DNA of 64,000 nt, taken from Pantanalinema rosaneae. Its GTDB lineage: Bacteria > Cyanobacteriota > Cyanobacteriia > Leptolyngbyales > Leptolyngbyaceae. Shown here in pieces: positions 17,835-24,486 of this stretch (positions are counted from its first letter, which is position 1; every line of letters begins with the position of its first letter). The position numbers were made by a program, and so were the translations under genes. The notes under the pieces were generated by a model. The model did not search any database. It saw only the letters and a program-made list of their open reading frames with translations, and was not told where the DNA came from. The stretch covers positions 124,001 to 188,000 of the forward strand of contig NZ_JBLZFZ010000001.1 of assembly GCF_050753385.1 (NCBI RefSeq). The letters run 5' to 3'.

Positions 17835-18731
17835 ATGATGTCAGGCAAAACCCAACCCGATGGTGATACCAACGGCGAACATGCCTACCCAGAGTTTTTA
17901 CCTCAATCCCCGATTCTGTCTAGTGGGAAGACGTTGTGGGATGGCATTAGCCTAGACCAAATGTTGTTGCCCCCCGGAGAAACCCCCGAATACTCTCTGG
18001 AAGAATTTGTCATCACCATCAATTTAGGACAAGGGTTTCAGGTAGAACGGGTGATGAATCAGCACTCACAAACTGGTTTGATGTTGCCCCGATCGATTGC
18101 CCTTTGCCCAATCCAAACCACACAAGTTATTCGCTGGAATCGGGATGCTCACGTTTTGTCATTATATTTGCGACCCGAATTACTGACTCGCCATGCGATC
18201 GAAGTGCTAGACACGGATCAGTTTGAGTTAATTCCGCATCTGCTGATACAGGATGAGTTGATTTATCAAGTTGGATTGGGATTAAGCAAGCAACTCGAAA
18301 CCTATGGTGTGCATAGTCGTCTGTACGCAGAATCCGCTACTACATTTTTAGCTATCCACCTGTTACAAACCTATGCAGCGCAAACATTCGTAGTATCTCA
18401 GTATGAGGGTGGTTTACCCCAACAAAAGCTCAAGCAAGCGATCGAGTATATTCAGGATCATTTAGATCAGGACATATCTGTGAATGAGCTCGCTGCTCAT
18501 CTTGGTATCAGTCGATATTACTTTTGCCGATTATTTAAACAATCCACAGGATTGAGTCCATACCAGTATGTCATTCAACAACGGATAGCCCAAGCGAAAC
18601 AGTTGCTATTACAGGGGAAAATGAGTATTTCCGATGTCGCGATCGCTTGTGGTTTCGCGCATCAAAGTCATTTAAACCGTCATTTCAAACGGCTTACAGG
18701 AATCACTCCAAAAACATTGCTCAAGTCATAG
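17835..18731 (+). CDS. AraC-family transcriptional regulator
   Basis: Regulator of 298 residues. The C-terminal third is a complete AraC/XylS DNA-binding domain with two helix-turn-helices: ISVNELAAHLGISRYYFCRLFK and the second around ISDVAIACGFAHQSHLNRHFKRLTG. The N-terminal ~180 residues form an unassigned sensor domain resembling those of cyanobacterial PchR/AraC-type regulators. ATG codons at 17835 and 17838 are both usable, with AAGG just upstream. It is the first gene of the secreted-peptide island. Its stop codon abuts a direct repeat (GCAAGAT, 29-base period) that recurs before the second peptide group, so it is the natural candidate to control the peptides. Confidence 0.92.
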   Translation: MMSGKTQPDGDTNGEHAYPEFLPQSPILSSGKTLWDGISLDQMLLPPGETPEYSLEEFVITINLGQGFQVERVMNQHSQTGLMLPRSIALCPIQTTQVIRWNRDAHVLSLYLRPELLTRHAIEVLDTDQFELIPHLLIQDELIYQVGLGLSKQLETYGVHSRLYAESATTFLAIHLLQTYAAQTFVVSQYEGGLPQQKLKQAIEYIQDHLDQDISVNELAAHLGISRYYFCRLFKQSTGLSPYQYVIQQRIAQAKQLLLQGKMSISDVAIACGFAHQSHLNRHFKRLTGITPKTLLKS

Positions 18732-18766
18732 CAAGATTAGGCAGAAACGGCATAAATGTGCAAGAT
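18731..18766 (+). promoter_or_regulatory. direct-repeat operator candidate, copy 1
   Basis: Two GCAAGAT heptamers start at 18731 and 18760, 29 bases apart, with a conserved spacer (AGGCA, AAC, GCATAA, TGT). The same arrangement is found at 19595-19630. Each copy lies about 170 bases upstream of the first peptide start codon in its group. AraC-type regulators commonly bind such direct repeats. Confidence 0.6.
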
Positions 18767-18937
18767 CATTTTGCCATTGCTTGCCACTATTAAATAGTTT
18801 GATCAGCATGATCTACCTATCAAGCCTCCTATGCATAGTCCCAATTGATCAACCATGTATGGGAGTACAGGCTAATTTCAAGCATAGAACAAACCTCATT
18901 AGCCTGATGATTGCACAACTATCAAAGGAGGAATACC

Positions 18938-19132
18938 ATGTTCCGTCAGTCTTTAAATGTGACATTAGCATCATTGCCAGCATCCTGCTTATTACCTGCA
19001 CTCAGCGATTCTGAACAACAGACTATTTGCGGCGGTAATAACTCTAGACCGTACACCGGACCAACCGCCGTGAAAGCGTGTCATAGCCTAAACGATATGC
19101 TGCCACCAGAACCGGGACAAGAGCGGTGCTAA
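18938..19132 (+). CDS. double-glycine leader peptide a
   Basis: Small secreted-peptide precursor of 64 residues. The ATG at 18938 has AAAGGAGG six bases upstream, which decides the start over an in-frame codon at 18911. The leader ends ALSDSEQQTICGG (Gly32-Gly33), the site a C39 exporter would cut, leaving a 31-residue core that is polar, proline-rich and contains two Cys (AVKACHSL and the C-terminal ERC), which could form a disulfide. No modification enzyme is nearby. First of the peptide genes downstream of the AraC regulator. Function unknown; microcin-like or matrix/signalling peptides are both possible. Confidence 0.72.
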   Translation: MFRQSLNVTLASLPASCLLPALSDSEQQTICGGNNSRPYTGPTAVKACHSLNDMLPPEPGQERC

Positions 19133-19207
19133 TGCGGCAAAATGATCATCCAGATTTTGTAAACAGTTGTAGAGTCCAACTCTAGCAAACACTGTCAGGA
19201 GGCTGAA

Positions 19208-19408
19208 ATGCGAGAAAAGACAACTCAACCACTACAAACCATTTCCCATCCCACGCTATGGCAAGACATGGCAGAGGAAATAACCGCACAGATCAGTGGT
19301 GGCAGAGAGGCGATTGGTGAAACGCCAGCCGTTGACGGATTTGGCAGGCCTGTCCCATCCCGACTTGTTATCTCTTTAGTGCTGCTATTTGCTAATCCAT
19401 TTGCCTGA
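19208..19408 (+). CDS. double-glycine leader peptide b
   Basis: Precursor of 66 residues with AGGAGG five bases before the ATG. The leader ends LWQDMAEEITAQISGG (Gly31-Gly32). The 34-residue core starts REAIGETPAVDG and ends in a hydrophobic run, ISLVLLFANPFA, which resembles the FAQ-type hydrophobic segment of peptides i and j. It lies 75 bases after peptide a and before an intrinsic terminator, so a and b probably form one operon. Confidence 0.72.
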   Translation: MREKTTQPLQTISHPTLWQDMAEEITAQISGGREAIGETPAVDGFGRPVPSRLVISLVLLFANPFA

Positions 19409-19492
19409 GACAACTCTGCCAGAATTGCCGCCAATAACCTGGTAATGATCAGCATTCAAAGCTAGGGCTAGAACTTGGCAAGAGGTTACAGC

Positions 19493-19541
19493 GCAGACGA
19501 TCGCCATCGCCTAGGTAGCGATCGTCTGCACTACTTTTTAA
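19493..19541 (+). terminator. intrinsic terminator after peptide b
   Basis: Perfect 12-bp arms GCAGACGATCGC (19493-19504) and GCGATCGTCTGC (19518-19529) enclose a 13-base loop and are followed by ACTAC and five T. The arms include HIP1-like sequence. Confidence 0.7.
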
Positions 19542-19594
19542 CTGTTGATTCGGCTCGTTAACAGTAGAACCTCCAAAACATCACTCAGCCCATC

Positions 19595-19630
19595 GCAAGA
19601 TCAGGCAAAAACAGCATAATTGTGCAAGAT
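19595..19630 (+). promoter_or_regulatory. direct-repeat operator candidate, copy 2
   Basis: GCAAGAT heptamers at 19595 and 19624 repeat the 29-base period and spacer bases of copy 1. It is 168 bases upstream of peptide c, nearly the same distance as copy 1 from peptide a. Confidence 0.6.
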
Positions 19631-19798
19631 TTTTCGCTAATTTTTTGCCAAAATAGACATCCCGTTAGAACTGTAACAGGTGCGATCGTTACTTCAAGCT
19701 GCATAATTTCCAACGGGCAAACATGTAGATTAATACAGGGTAGTTACAGAGCAAAATAACTTTTACCCTTCACTAAGCCCCTATGTTTAGGAGTACGA

Positions 19799-20026
19799 AT
19801 GATGACTTATCAGCCCCCCATTTCTCGATCGTTGCAGTCTACCTTTGAGGTCTTTCTTACGTGTCATTTAATCGTAGAACTGAATGCAGAAGATACCGAA
19901 GCCTACCTGGGAGGGAGCTTTACTGGAGACGATCGGCTACGCTCCAGACTACAAGCAGAGGATAATTCTACTACCAGCATCGCGAGTCAATACGGCATTC
20001 GGAGTATTCCAACATTAATGATTTAA
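19799..20026 (+). CDS. double-glycine leader peptide c with thioredoxin-like core
   Basis: Precursor of 75 residues; ATG at 19799 (or the adjacent one at 19802) follows AGGAG. The leader ends LNAEDTEAYLGG (Gly38-Gly39). The 36-residue core ends IASQYGIRSIPTLMI, which matches the conserved thioredoxin segment around the cis-proline loop, including the preceding acidic/Asn stretch. The reading frame stops exactly where thioredoxin would continue with Phe-Lys. The thioredoxin CXXC active site is absent, so no redox activity is expected. It looks like a leader joined to a gene fragment of thioredoxin, or a remnant of such a fusion. Confidence 0.7.
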   Translation: MMTYQPPISRSLQSTFEVFLTCHLIVELNAEDTEAYLGGSFTGDDRLRSRLQAEDNSTTSIASQYGIRSIPTLMI

Positions 20027-20206
20027 CCGAATCACTGCGAGTTGAGTCGTCACTACTACTTTTACTTAAACGTCAACGCTTGCAGTAGTGATAGTGACAT
20101 CTACCAGTCGTTCATCACAATCTGTTACTGAATCATAAGCACTGAACAGCATTGATTTGAGCGATCGCATCAATTCAATTCTATTTAGCAAACTGGAGTT
20201 TTAGCA

Positions 20207-20386
20207 ATGAAGAAAACCCTTTGGCAGGCGTTAGAGGATCAACAGGCAGAACGACTTTCTGCGGGTAGTCTACGTCGATTAGAACAAGAGTTTGCCACTG
20301 AACTTGTAGTTGTCCAAACGACAACCGCTCGGCAACCAGAAGCGGAGGGCAAGATTAGAGGAACCCTGTTATTAAGTTTGCCTTAA
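20207..20386 (+). CDS. small peptide d, leader-type with Ala-Gly
   Basis: Short gene of 59 residues beginning MKKTLWQALEDQQAERLSAG. The leader pattern of the neighbouring peptides is present, but the cleavage position reads Ser-Ala-Gly (residues 18-20) instead of Gly-Gly; Gly-Ala, Gly-Ser and Ala-Gly variants are tolerated by some C39 exporters. The core (SLRRLEQEF and onward, ending GTLLLSLP) has no Cys. TGGAG stands about nine bases upstream. Function unknown. Confidence 0.6.
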   Translation: MKKTLWQALEDQQAERLSAGSLRRLEQEFATELVVVQTTTARQPEAEGKIRGTLLLSLP

Positions 20387-20418
20387 TTTCAACCAGATAT
20401 GGCATTGGAGTTTAACCC

Positions 20419-20637
20419 ATGATGAATCAATTCCCAATCAAAAAAACATCACAATCCAGCCTGGATTCTAACTCGATTCAAGATCTTTTCATTAGACTAG
20501 ATGAGTTTAATCAAGAGTCGTTTTCGGGTGGTGCTAAGGAACAGTTTGTCCGATATAAGCCGTATGTAAACATTTTAGTAGACAGCAGTGAGACAACAGA
20601 ACTGTATGGTGCAATCCGAGCAACATTCCGATTCTAA
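20419..20637 (+). CDS. double-glycine leader peptide e
   Basis: Precursor of 72 residues. The leader contains IQDLFIRLDEFNQESFSGG (Gly37-Gly38), with the acidic/Asn-Glu pattern shared by the group. The 34-residue core begins AKEQFVRYKPYVN and ends AIRATFRF, with no Cys and a net basic end. It lies 32 bases after peptide d. Its leader aligns with the broken leader just downstream at 20678, suggesting duplication of a leader-core cassette. Confidence 0.7.
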   Translation: MMNQFPIKKTSQSSLDSNSIQDLFIRLDEFNQESFSGGAKEQFVRYKPYVNILVDSSETTELYGAIRATFRF

Positions 20638-20677
20638 ATTCGTGAATTTTCTCATTCGCCTAGGTGAAACAAGAGCT

Positions 20678-20790
20678 ATGCTTCATCAACCCTTAAACAC
20701 AAGATTTCCTGCTACTAAATCATTGCCAGATTTATGATTAATCTGGACGAACGGCATCAGGAATCACTATCTGGAGGAATAAGGATAAAA
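20678..20790 (+). pseudogene. eroded double-glycine leader, frameshifted
   Basis: A reading frame from ATG 20678 gives 19 residues ending SLPDL at TGA 20735-20737, and an overlapping ATG (20734) in the next frame continues INLDERHQESLSGGIRIK. Placed end to end, the two parts match the leader of peptide e (SIQDLFIRLDEFNQESFSGG). A one-base loss or equivalent has split an intact leader. The ATGA overlap could still permit coupled translation. The second part runs in frame into peptide f, giving an alternative 103-residue product from 20734. Confidence 0.55.
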
Positions 20791-21045
20791 ATGCTGCGGA
20801 TCTCAGAAATTGATTTATTGGATGGCGTTAAAACACTCAGCAATGAAACGGCTGAATTAATCTCAGGAGGACATGGATCTGGACTGTTGACAGCGTTAGG
20901 AAGCGGTGGTGATAACGGCATCATTGTTGCCCTTGGGAACGGAGCGTGTGATACCCCTTCTCAATGTGGACAGACCTCCTCGGTACTTGGTTCTGCGATC
21001 GGGGGTGGCAGCACAGTGACAGCACCCGCAGCACAAATGCGCTAG
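20791..21045 (+). CDS. double-glycine leader peptide f, glycine-rich core
   Basis: Precursor of 84 residues from ATG 20791, chosen because AAGGA lies five bases upstream and the resulting leader (MLRISEIDLL...LSNETAELISGG, Gly26-Gly27) has normal length; an in-frame ATG at 20734 adds a second, upstream SGG leader. The 57-residue core is glycine- and serine-rich, starts HGSGLLTALGSGG, has two Cys seven residues apart (ACDTPSQCG) and ends in an Ala/Thr-rich tail. The composition is like class II microcin cores. It is the longest core in the array. Confidence 0.68.
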   Translation: MLRISEIDLLDGVKTLSNETAELISGGHGSGLLTALGSGGDNGIIVALGNGACDTPSQCGQTSSVLGSAIGGGSTVTAPAAQMR

Positions 21046-21114
21046 TCCAGGGGTTAAATCTAAGGGCAGATTGAACTAAAAGCAGCAGAGTTAAACTCAT
21101 AGGAGGCTCAGATC

Positions 21115-21351
21115 ATGTTGCCGATCCAATTTATCAAGCTTGAACAGCAAGTTCAGCCAAATCAGTCATGGCTAAAGCTAGTTGTTAGCCTAAATGAACG
21201 CAATGAGGAGTTGATATCCGGTGGGAGTTCAACGGCATTACCGTCATTTCTGAATCAAGCCAATCGGGCTCGCCAAACTAGCAAAGACATCATTCTTGGT
21301 GATATCACTCCTATAGAAGAAATAGGAGTTGTTAGTCATTACTATGGATAA
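21115..21351 (+). CDS. double-glycine leader peptide g
   Basis: Precursor of 78 residues with AGGAGG before the ATG. The leader ends VVSLNERNEELISGG (Gly36-Gly37). The core of 41 residues begins SSTALPSFLNQANRARQ and ends IGVVSHYYG, with no Cys. Its 3' end overlaps the start of peptide h by eight bases, implying coupled translation. Confidence 0.7.
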   Translation: MLPIQFIKLEQQVQPNQSWLKLVVSLNERNEELISGGSSTALPSFLNQANRARQTSKDIILGDITPIEEIGVVSHYYG

Positions 21352-21553
21352 TATACGCGCTCAAATTTGTTGGGTGAAATGGCTACGATCGTCATTTCTA
21401 ATCACTCCTCTATGGCAGCCCATTGAAGATGAACAGGCTAGTGCTGTTGTTGGCGGTAATGGTGATCCTGATCGACCTGTGATGGTCGGGACAATACCAA
21501 CTTTGGAGGCAAGTCCAAGAATCAAAATTCGGTTGAAATCCTATGATCATTGA
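21344..21553 (+). CDS. double-glycine leader peptide h
   Basis: Precursor of 69 residues. ATG 21344 is inside the last codons of peptide g; a TTG at 21329 is an alternative. The leader has a Trp-rich segment and ends IEDEQASAVVGG (Gly37-Gly38). The 31-residue core NGDPDRPVMVGTIPTLEASPR... ends in basic residues. GGAG is 15 bases upstream, so translation probably depends on coupling to g. Confidence 0.62.
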   Translation: MDNIRAQICWVKWLRSSFLITPLWQPIEDEQASAVVGGNGDPDRPVMVGTIPTLEASPRIKIRLKSYDH

Positions 21554-21631
21554 TTAGCAGAGAATGCTGATACAACCGATCGCATCTGCCAGGTTTCCAA
21601 CCTAAATTCACCCAGGAGCAAGGAGCTAATC

Positions 21632-21850
21632 ATGTTTCATCACACTCCAATCAAACACTCACCACCACAACTTTCGATCAATCCTTCATTGCAAAACATG
21701 GTGGTGGATTTAGCCCCAGAGCAAGAAGAAGCAATTTCAGCAGGAGGTCATCTTCCTGTGATCCTGATTTTCTTCGCCCAACCAAGTCAACCTCAAGCTG
21801 GAAAGCAAGGTGGTTACATGACTGTGTTAACAGACTATGAAGTTAAGTAG
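21632..21850 (+). CDS. double-glycine leader peptide i
   Basis: Precursor of 72 residues with AGGAG six bases before the ATG. The leader ends DLAPEQEEAISAGG (Gly38-Gly39). The 33-residue core begins HLPVILIFFAQPSQ and continues through AGKQGGYMTVLTDYEVK. It is the intact member of a tandem duplication; the second copy is peptide j. The hydrophobic FAQ segment is shared with j and, more weakly, with b. Confidence 0.7.
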   Translation: MFHHTPIKHSPPQLSINPSLQNMVVDLAPEQEEAISAGGHLPVILIFFAQPSQPQAGKQGGYMTVLTDYEVK

Positions 21851-21933
21851 AGAGCCTTCTCCATGCGAAGTAACCGGTGGACTGACGATCAGACCTGAAG
21901 ATTTCCTAGTACACCCCAGTAAGGAGTTAACCT

Positions 21934-22113
21934 ATGTTCCATAAAACCGCAATCAAACATTCATCACCCCAACTTCCGAGCAACTCCTCATTGCAAAACA
22001 TGGTGGTGGATTTAGCCCCAGAACATGAAGCGGCAGTTTCAGGAGGGAATGTTTTCTTCCTGATTCTCTTCGCCCAGTCAAGTCACAAGCTGGAAAGCAA
22101 AGTGGTTACATGA
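21934..22113 (+). CDS. double-glycine leader peptide j, frameshifted duplicate of i
   Basis: Precursor of 59 residues with AAGGAG seven bases before the ATG. Leader ends DLAPEHEAAVSGG (Gly37-Gly38). The core starts NVFFLILFAQSSH. Compared with peptide i, four bases are missing after the AQSS codons, so the frame changes and stops at 22111-22113. The original downstream codons (GGYMTVLTDYEV-like) are still readable in another frame up to 22143. It may be a truncated but functional peptide or a decaying copy. Confidence 0.62.
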   Translation: MFHKTAIKHSSPQLPSNSSLQNMVVDLAPEHEAAVSGGNVFFLILFAQSSHKLESKVVT

Positions 22114-22181
22114 CTGTGTTAACAGACTATGAAGTTGGGTAGAAAGCCTCCTCCATGCGAAGTAAAAGCGCTGAATCTGTA

Positions 22182-24335
22182 TTAAGGATTTAAGAATCCT
22201 AAATGTTCCCCCGGTAGTTGGCTTAAAGCTGCCGGGGTTCCCGTTTGTTTAAGTTCACCTTGATCCAGCAGCACAATCCAGTCTGTCCGTTGAATCACTC
22301 TGGGGCGATGGCTGATCATAATCGTGGTTTTACCTTGACGATATGCCAGCAGTTGATCCAAAACCTCCGTTTCCGTAACCGGATCAAGCGCACCTGTTGA
22401 TTCATCCAAAATTAGTACGGCAGGATCGGTGAGAATCGCTCGGGCGATCGCTAATCGTTGCCGTTGTCCACCCGATAAATTGGCACCAAACTCACCCAGT
22501 ACCGTATGGTATTTGTCCGGTAGTTGGCTAATAAACTCATCCGCACCTGCCACCTGACAGGCATAGACAATCTGTTCCAATGTGGCATTGGGGTAGCTGA
22601 AGCGGAAGTTAGCCAAAATCGATCGGCTCCAGAAATGCGCCTCCTGCGGCACTAATACCACTTGCTGACGCAAACATTCCAACGCCAAATCCGATTGATT
22701 ATACTGCCCAAACCGAATATTTCCCGATGGCAATGGATATAGCCCAGCAATTAGTTTTGCCAGTGTACTCTTACCACAACCCGACTTACCAATTAACGCC
22801 GTTACTTGACCACCGGGAATTGTAATAGAGAAGTCTTTCAACAGTGCGACCCGCCCAATATGGTGAAAGTTGAGATGAGTACACACGATATCTGTATTGG
22901 TTGGAATGGTTGCCCAATCCTTTGAAACCTGGGGTGCAACTTCAGGGCTGGCATCAATGATATCGGTAATTCGTTGAGTTGCAGTTTTAGCTCGGGCAAA
23001 CTCATCCACAAAATTCAATACGGTACTAATCAGCGCCGTAAAATTTCGGCTCATGGCATTGAATGCCAACAGTTGCCCGATCGTCATTTCCTGCCGGATC
23101 ACCAAAACACTGCCAAAGCATAATACCGCTAAGGAACCCAGACCGGATACCAGCGTTGAGAACACATTATTGACAATACTAATCTGCAACAAACGAAAAG
23201 TGGCATGCGCTAATTGACCAAACCGACTTTGCAATTCTTCCCAGGCTTGGGGAGCCGCATTACTGGTTTTCAGAGTCAGCGCTCCCTTAAAGGTTTCTAC
23301 CAATAAACCTTGATTTTCGGTATCTGTTACTAATACATCGCGGGTCTTTTGTTGCAACGCAGGGAGAAAAACCAGGACAGACACACTCATCAGCCCAGCG
23401 ACCACGATCGTTGCGGCGGTTAGCTTCCAGCTATAAATCAACATCAGTCCCAGAGACACCAGAGCAATAAACGACTGGCTAGGTAGACTGATCACCACCT
23501 GCGAGATGAGCAGATTAATTTCCCGGATATCCCGTAACCGGCTGACAATCTCCCCACTGCGATGGGACTCATAGTAACTGAGCGGCAGTTGTAAAATTTG
23601 ACGACCAAAATCTAATGCCAGACCTAATTCCAGGCGTTGAGCAAAATGTGCAACTAGATGCGCTTGAATCAACTGCATCACACTGCTAAACAGCGTCATG
23701 GCTGTCACCGCGATCGCGACTGTCACCAATAGATCAAAATCGCCCCGGACTAACACATCATCGGTCAAGACCTGAATTAACAGTGGAAAGGCTAAGGATA
23801 ATAACCCAATCACCAAATTCAGGGGCACAACTTCTGCAATCAAAGCGCGATAGTGCCAAACCCGCCCCAGAAATCGCCCTAACCCCGCTATGCGATCGTT
23901 GGGCTGTTGATAAAACCGACTGGCATCCGGTTCCAGCAACAACATCACGCCATTGCTCCAGGAATCTGTTAATGCCTCGCGTGTGAGATAACGTACTCCA
24001 ACACCGGGATCAGCAATGACATATTTTTGGCGTTGGCGACCATGTAAAACAACCCAATGATACCCTTTCCAGTGGATAATAGCGGGTAACGGCACTTCCT
24101 CTAAATGTTCGATTAATTCAGGGGTCGCTTTCACCGCTCGTGCATTAAATCCTAACGCTTCTGCGCCCCGCCGTAAGCCTAATAACGTTGTACCCAATTG
24201 CCCTGTACCAACCGCTTCCCGCACCCGCGAGATCGCCAAGATGCGCCCGTGAGTTTTCGCGATCGTGGCAAGACAGGCAGCACCACAATCTTCTTCACTA
24301 TGTTGGAGAACACAGGGATATTTCACCAAATTCAA
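22182..24335 (-). CDS. peptidase-containing ABC exporter (C39-TM-NBD)
   Basis: Bacteriocin/peptide exporter of 717 residues in one chain. The N-terminal C39 protease has LQHSEEDCG (Gln11, catalytic Cys17), His93 in GYHWVVLHG and Asp109 in ADPG. About six membrane helices follow (~160-440), then the nucleotide-binding domain with Walker A LIGKSGCGKST, signature LSGGQRQRLAIARAI, Walker B VLILDES and the switch MISH. Such proteins cut after Gly-Gly leaders while exporting the peptide through the inner membrane. It converges on the peptide array and is divergent from the HlyD gene, 151 bases away. In S. elongatus PCC 7942 the related PteB secretes EbfG biofilm proteins, a useful precedent. Confidence 0.95.
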   Translation of the reverse strand: MNLVKYPCVLQHSEEDCGAACLATIAKTHGRILAISRVREAVGTGQLGTTLLGLRRGAEALGFNARAVKATPELIEHLEEVPLPAIIHWKGYHWVVLHGRQRQKYVIADPGVGVRYLTREALTDSWSNGVMLLLEPDASRFYQQPNDRIAGLGRFLGRVWHYRALIAEVVPLNLVIGLLSLAFPLLIQVLTDDVLVRGDFDLLVTVAIAVTAMTLFSSVMQLIQAHLVAHFAQRLELGLALDFGRQILQLPLSYYESHRSGEIVSRLRDIREINLLISQVVISLPSQSFIALVSLGLMLIYSWKLTAATIVVAGLMSVSVLVFLPALQQKTRDVLVTDTENQGLLVETFKGALTLKTSNAAPQAWEELQSRFGQLAHATFRLLQISIVNNVFSTLVSGLGSLAVLCFGSVLVIRQEMTIGQLLAFNAMSRNFTALISTVLNFVDEFARAKTATQRITDIIDASPEVAPQVSKDWATIPTNTDIVCTHLNFHHIGRVALLKDFSITIPGGQVTALIGKSGCGKSTLAKLIAGLYPLPSGNIRFGQYNQSDLALECLRQQVVLVPQEAHFWSRSILANFRFSYPNATLEQIVYACQVAGADEFISQLPDKYHTVLGEFGANLSGGQRQRLAIARAILTDPAVLILDESTGALDPVTETEVLDQLLAYRQGKTTIMISHRPRVIQRTDWIVLLDQGELKQTGTPAALSQLPGEHLGFLNP

Positions 24336-24486
24336 CTCATCAAGACCATCAGCATTGTAAATCTCAATTCTTTAGCTGAGAACCGAGCGATTGATAGATA
24401 CGATCGAGAATAGAATTTGCTATCGATATGAGATTCGATGATCATCACACTTGTTGATAAGCTATTTTCGGAGAATATTAAATGTA

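Larger units (their letters stand above)
19409..19798. other. 390-base gap between the two peptide operons
   Basis: No gene is visible. It contains the terminator of the first peptide group (19493-19541), the second copy of the direct-repeat operator candidate (19595-19630), and the ribosome binding site AGGAG of peptide c. Confidence 0.6.
21601..22163 (+). repeat. tandem direct duplication covering peptides i and j
   Basis: Two units (about 21601-21870 and 21905-22163) share ribosome binding sites, leader sequence (SLQNMVVDLAPE in both), the core and the 3' flank reading GAAGCGAAGTAA-like sequence after the stop (CTCCATGCGAAGTAA in both). Unit 2 lacks four bases in the core relative to unit 1. 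Confidence 0.7.

Noticed and set aside
18781..19014. 77-residue open frame before peptide a
   Set aside because: No ribosome binding site, no leader pattern, and it overlaps the well-supported peptide a start.
20043..20100. imperfect hairpin GTCACTACTAC/GTAGTGATAGTGAC after peptide c as a terminator
   Set aside because: The stem has a mismatch and a long loop and no T-run follows; expression of the downstream peptides argues against a stop.
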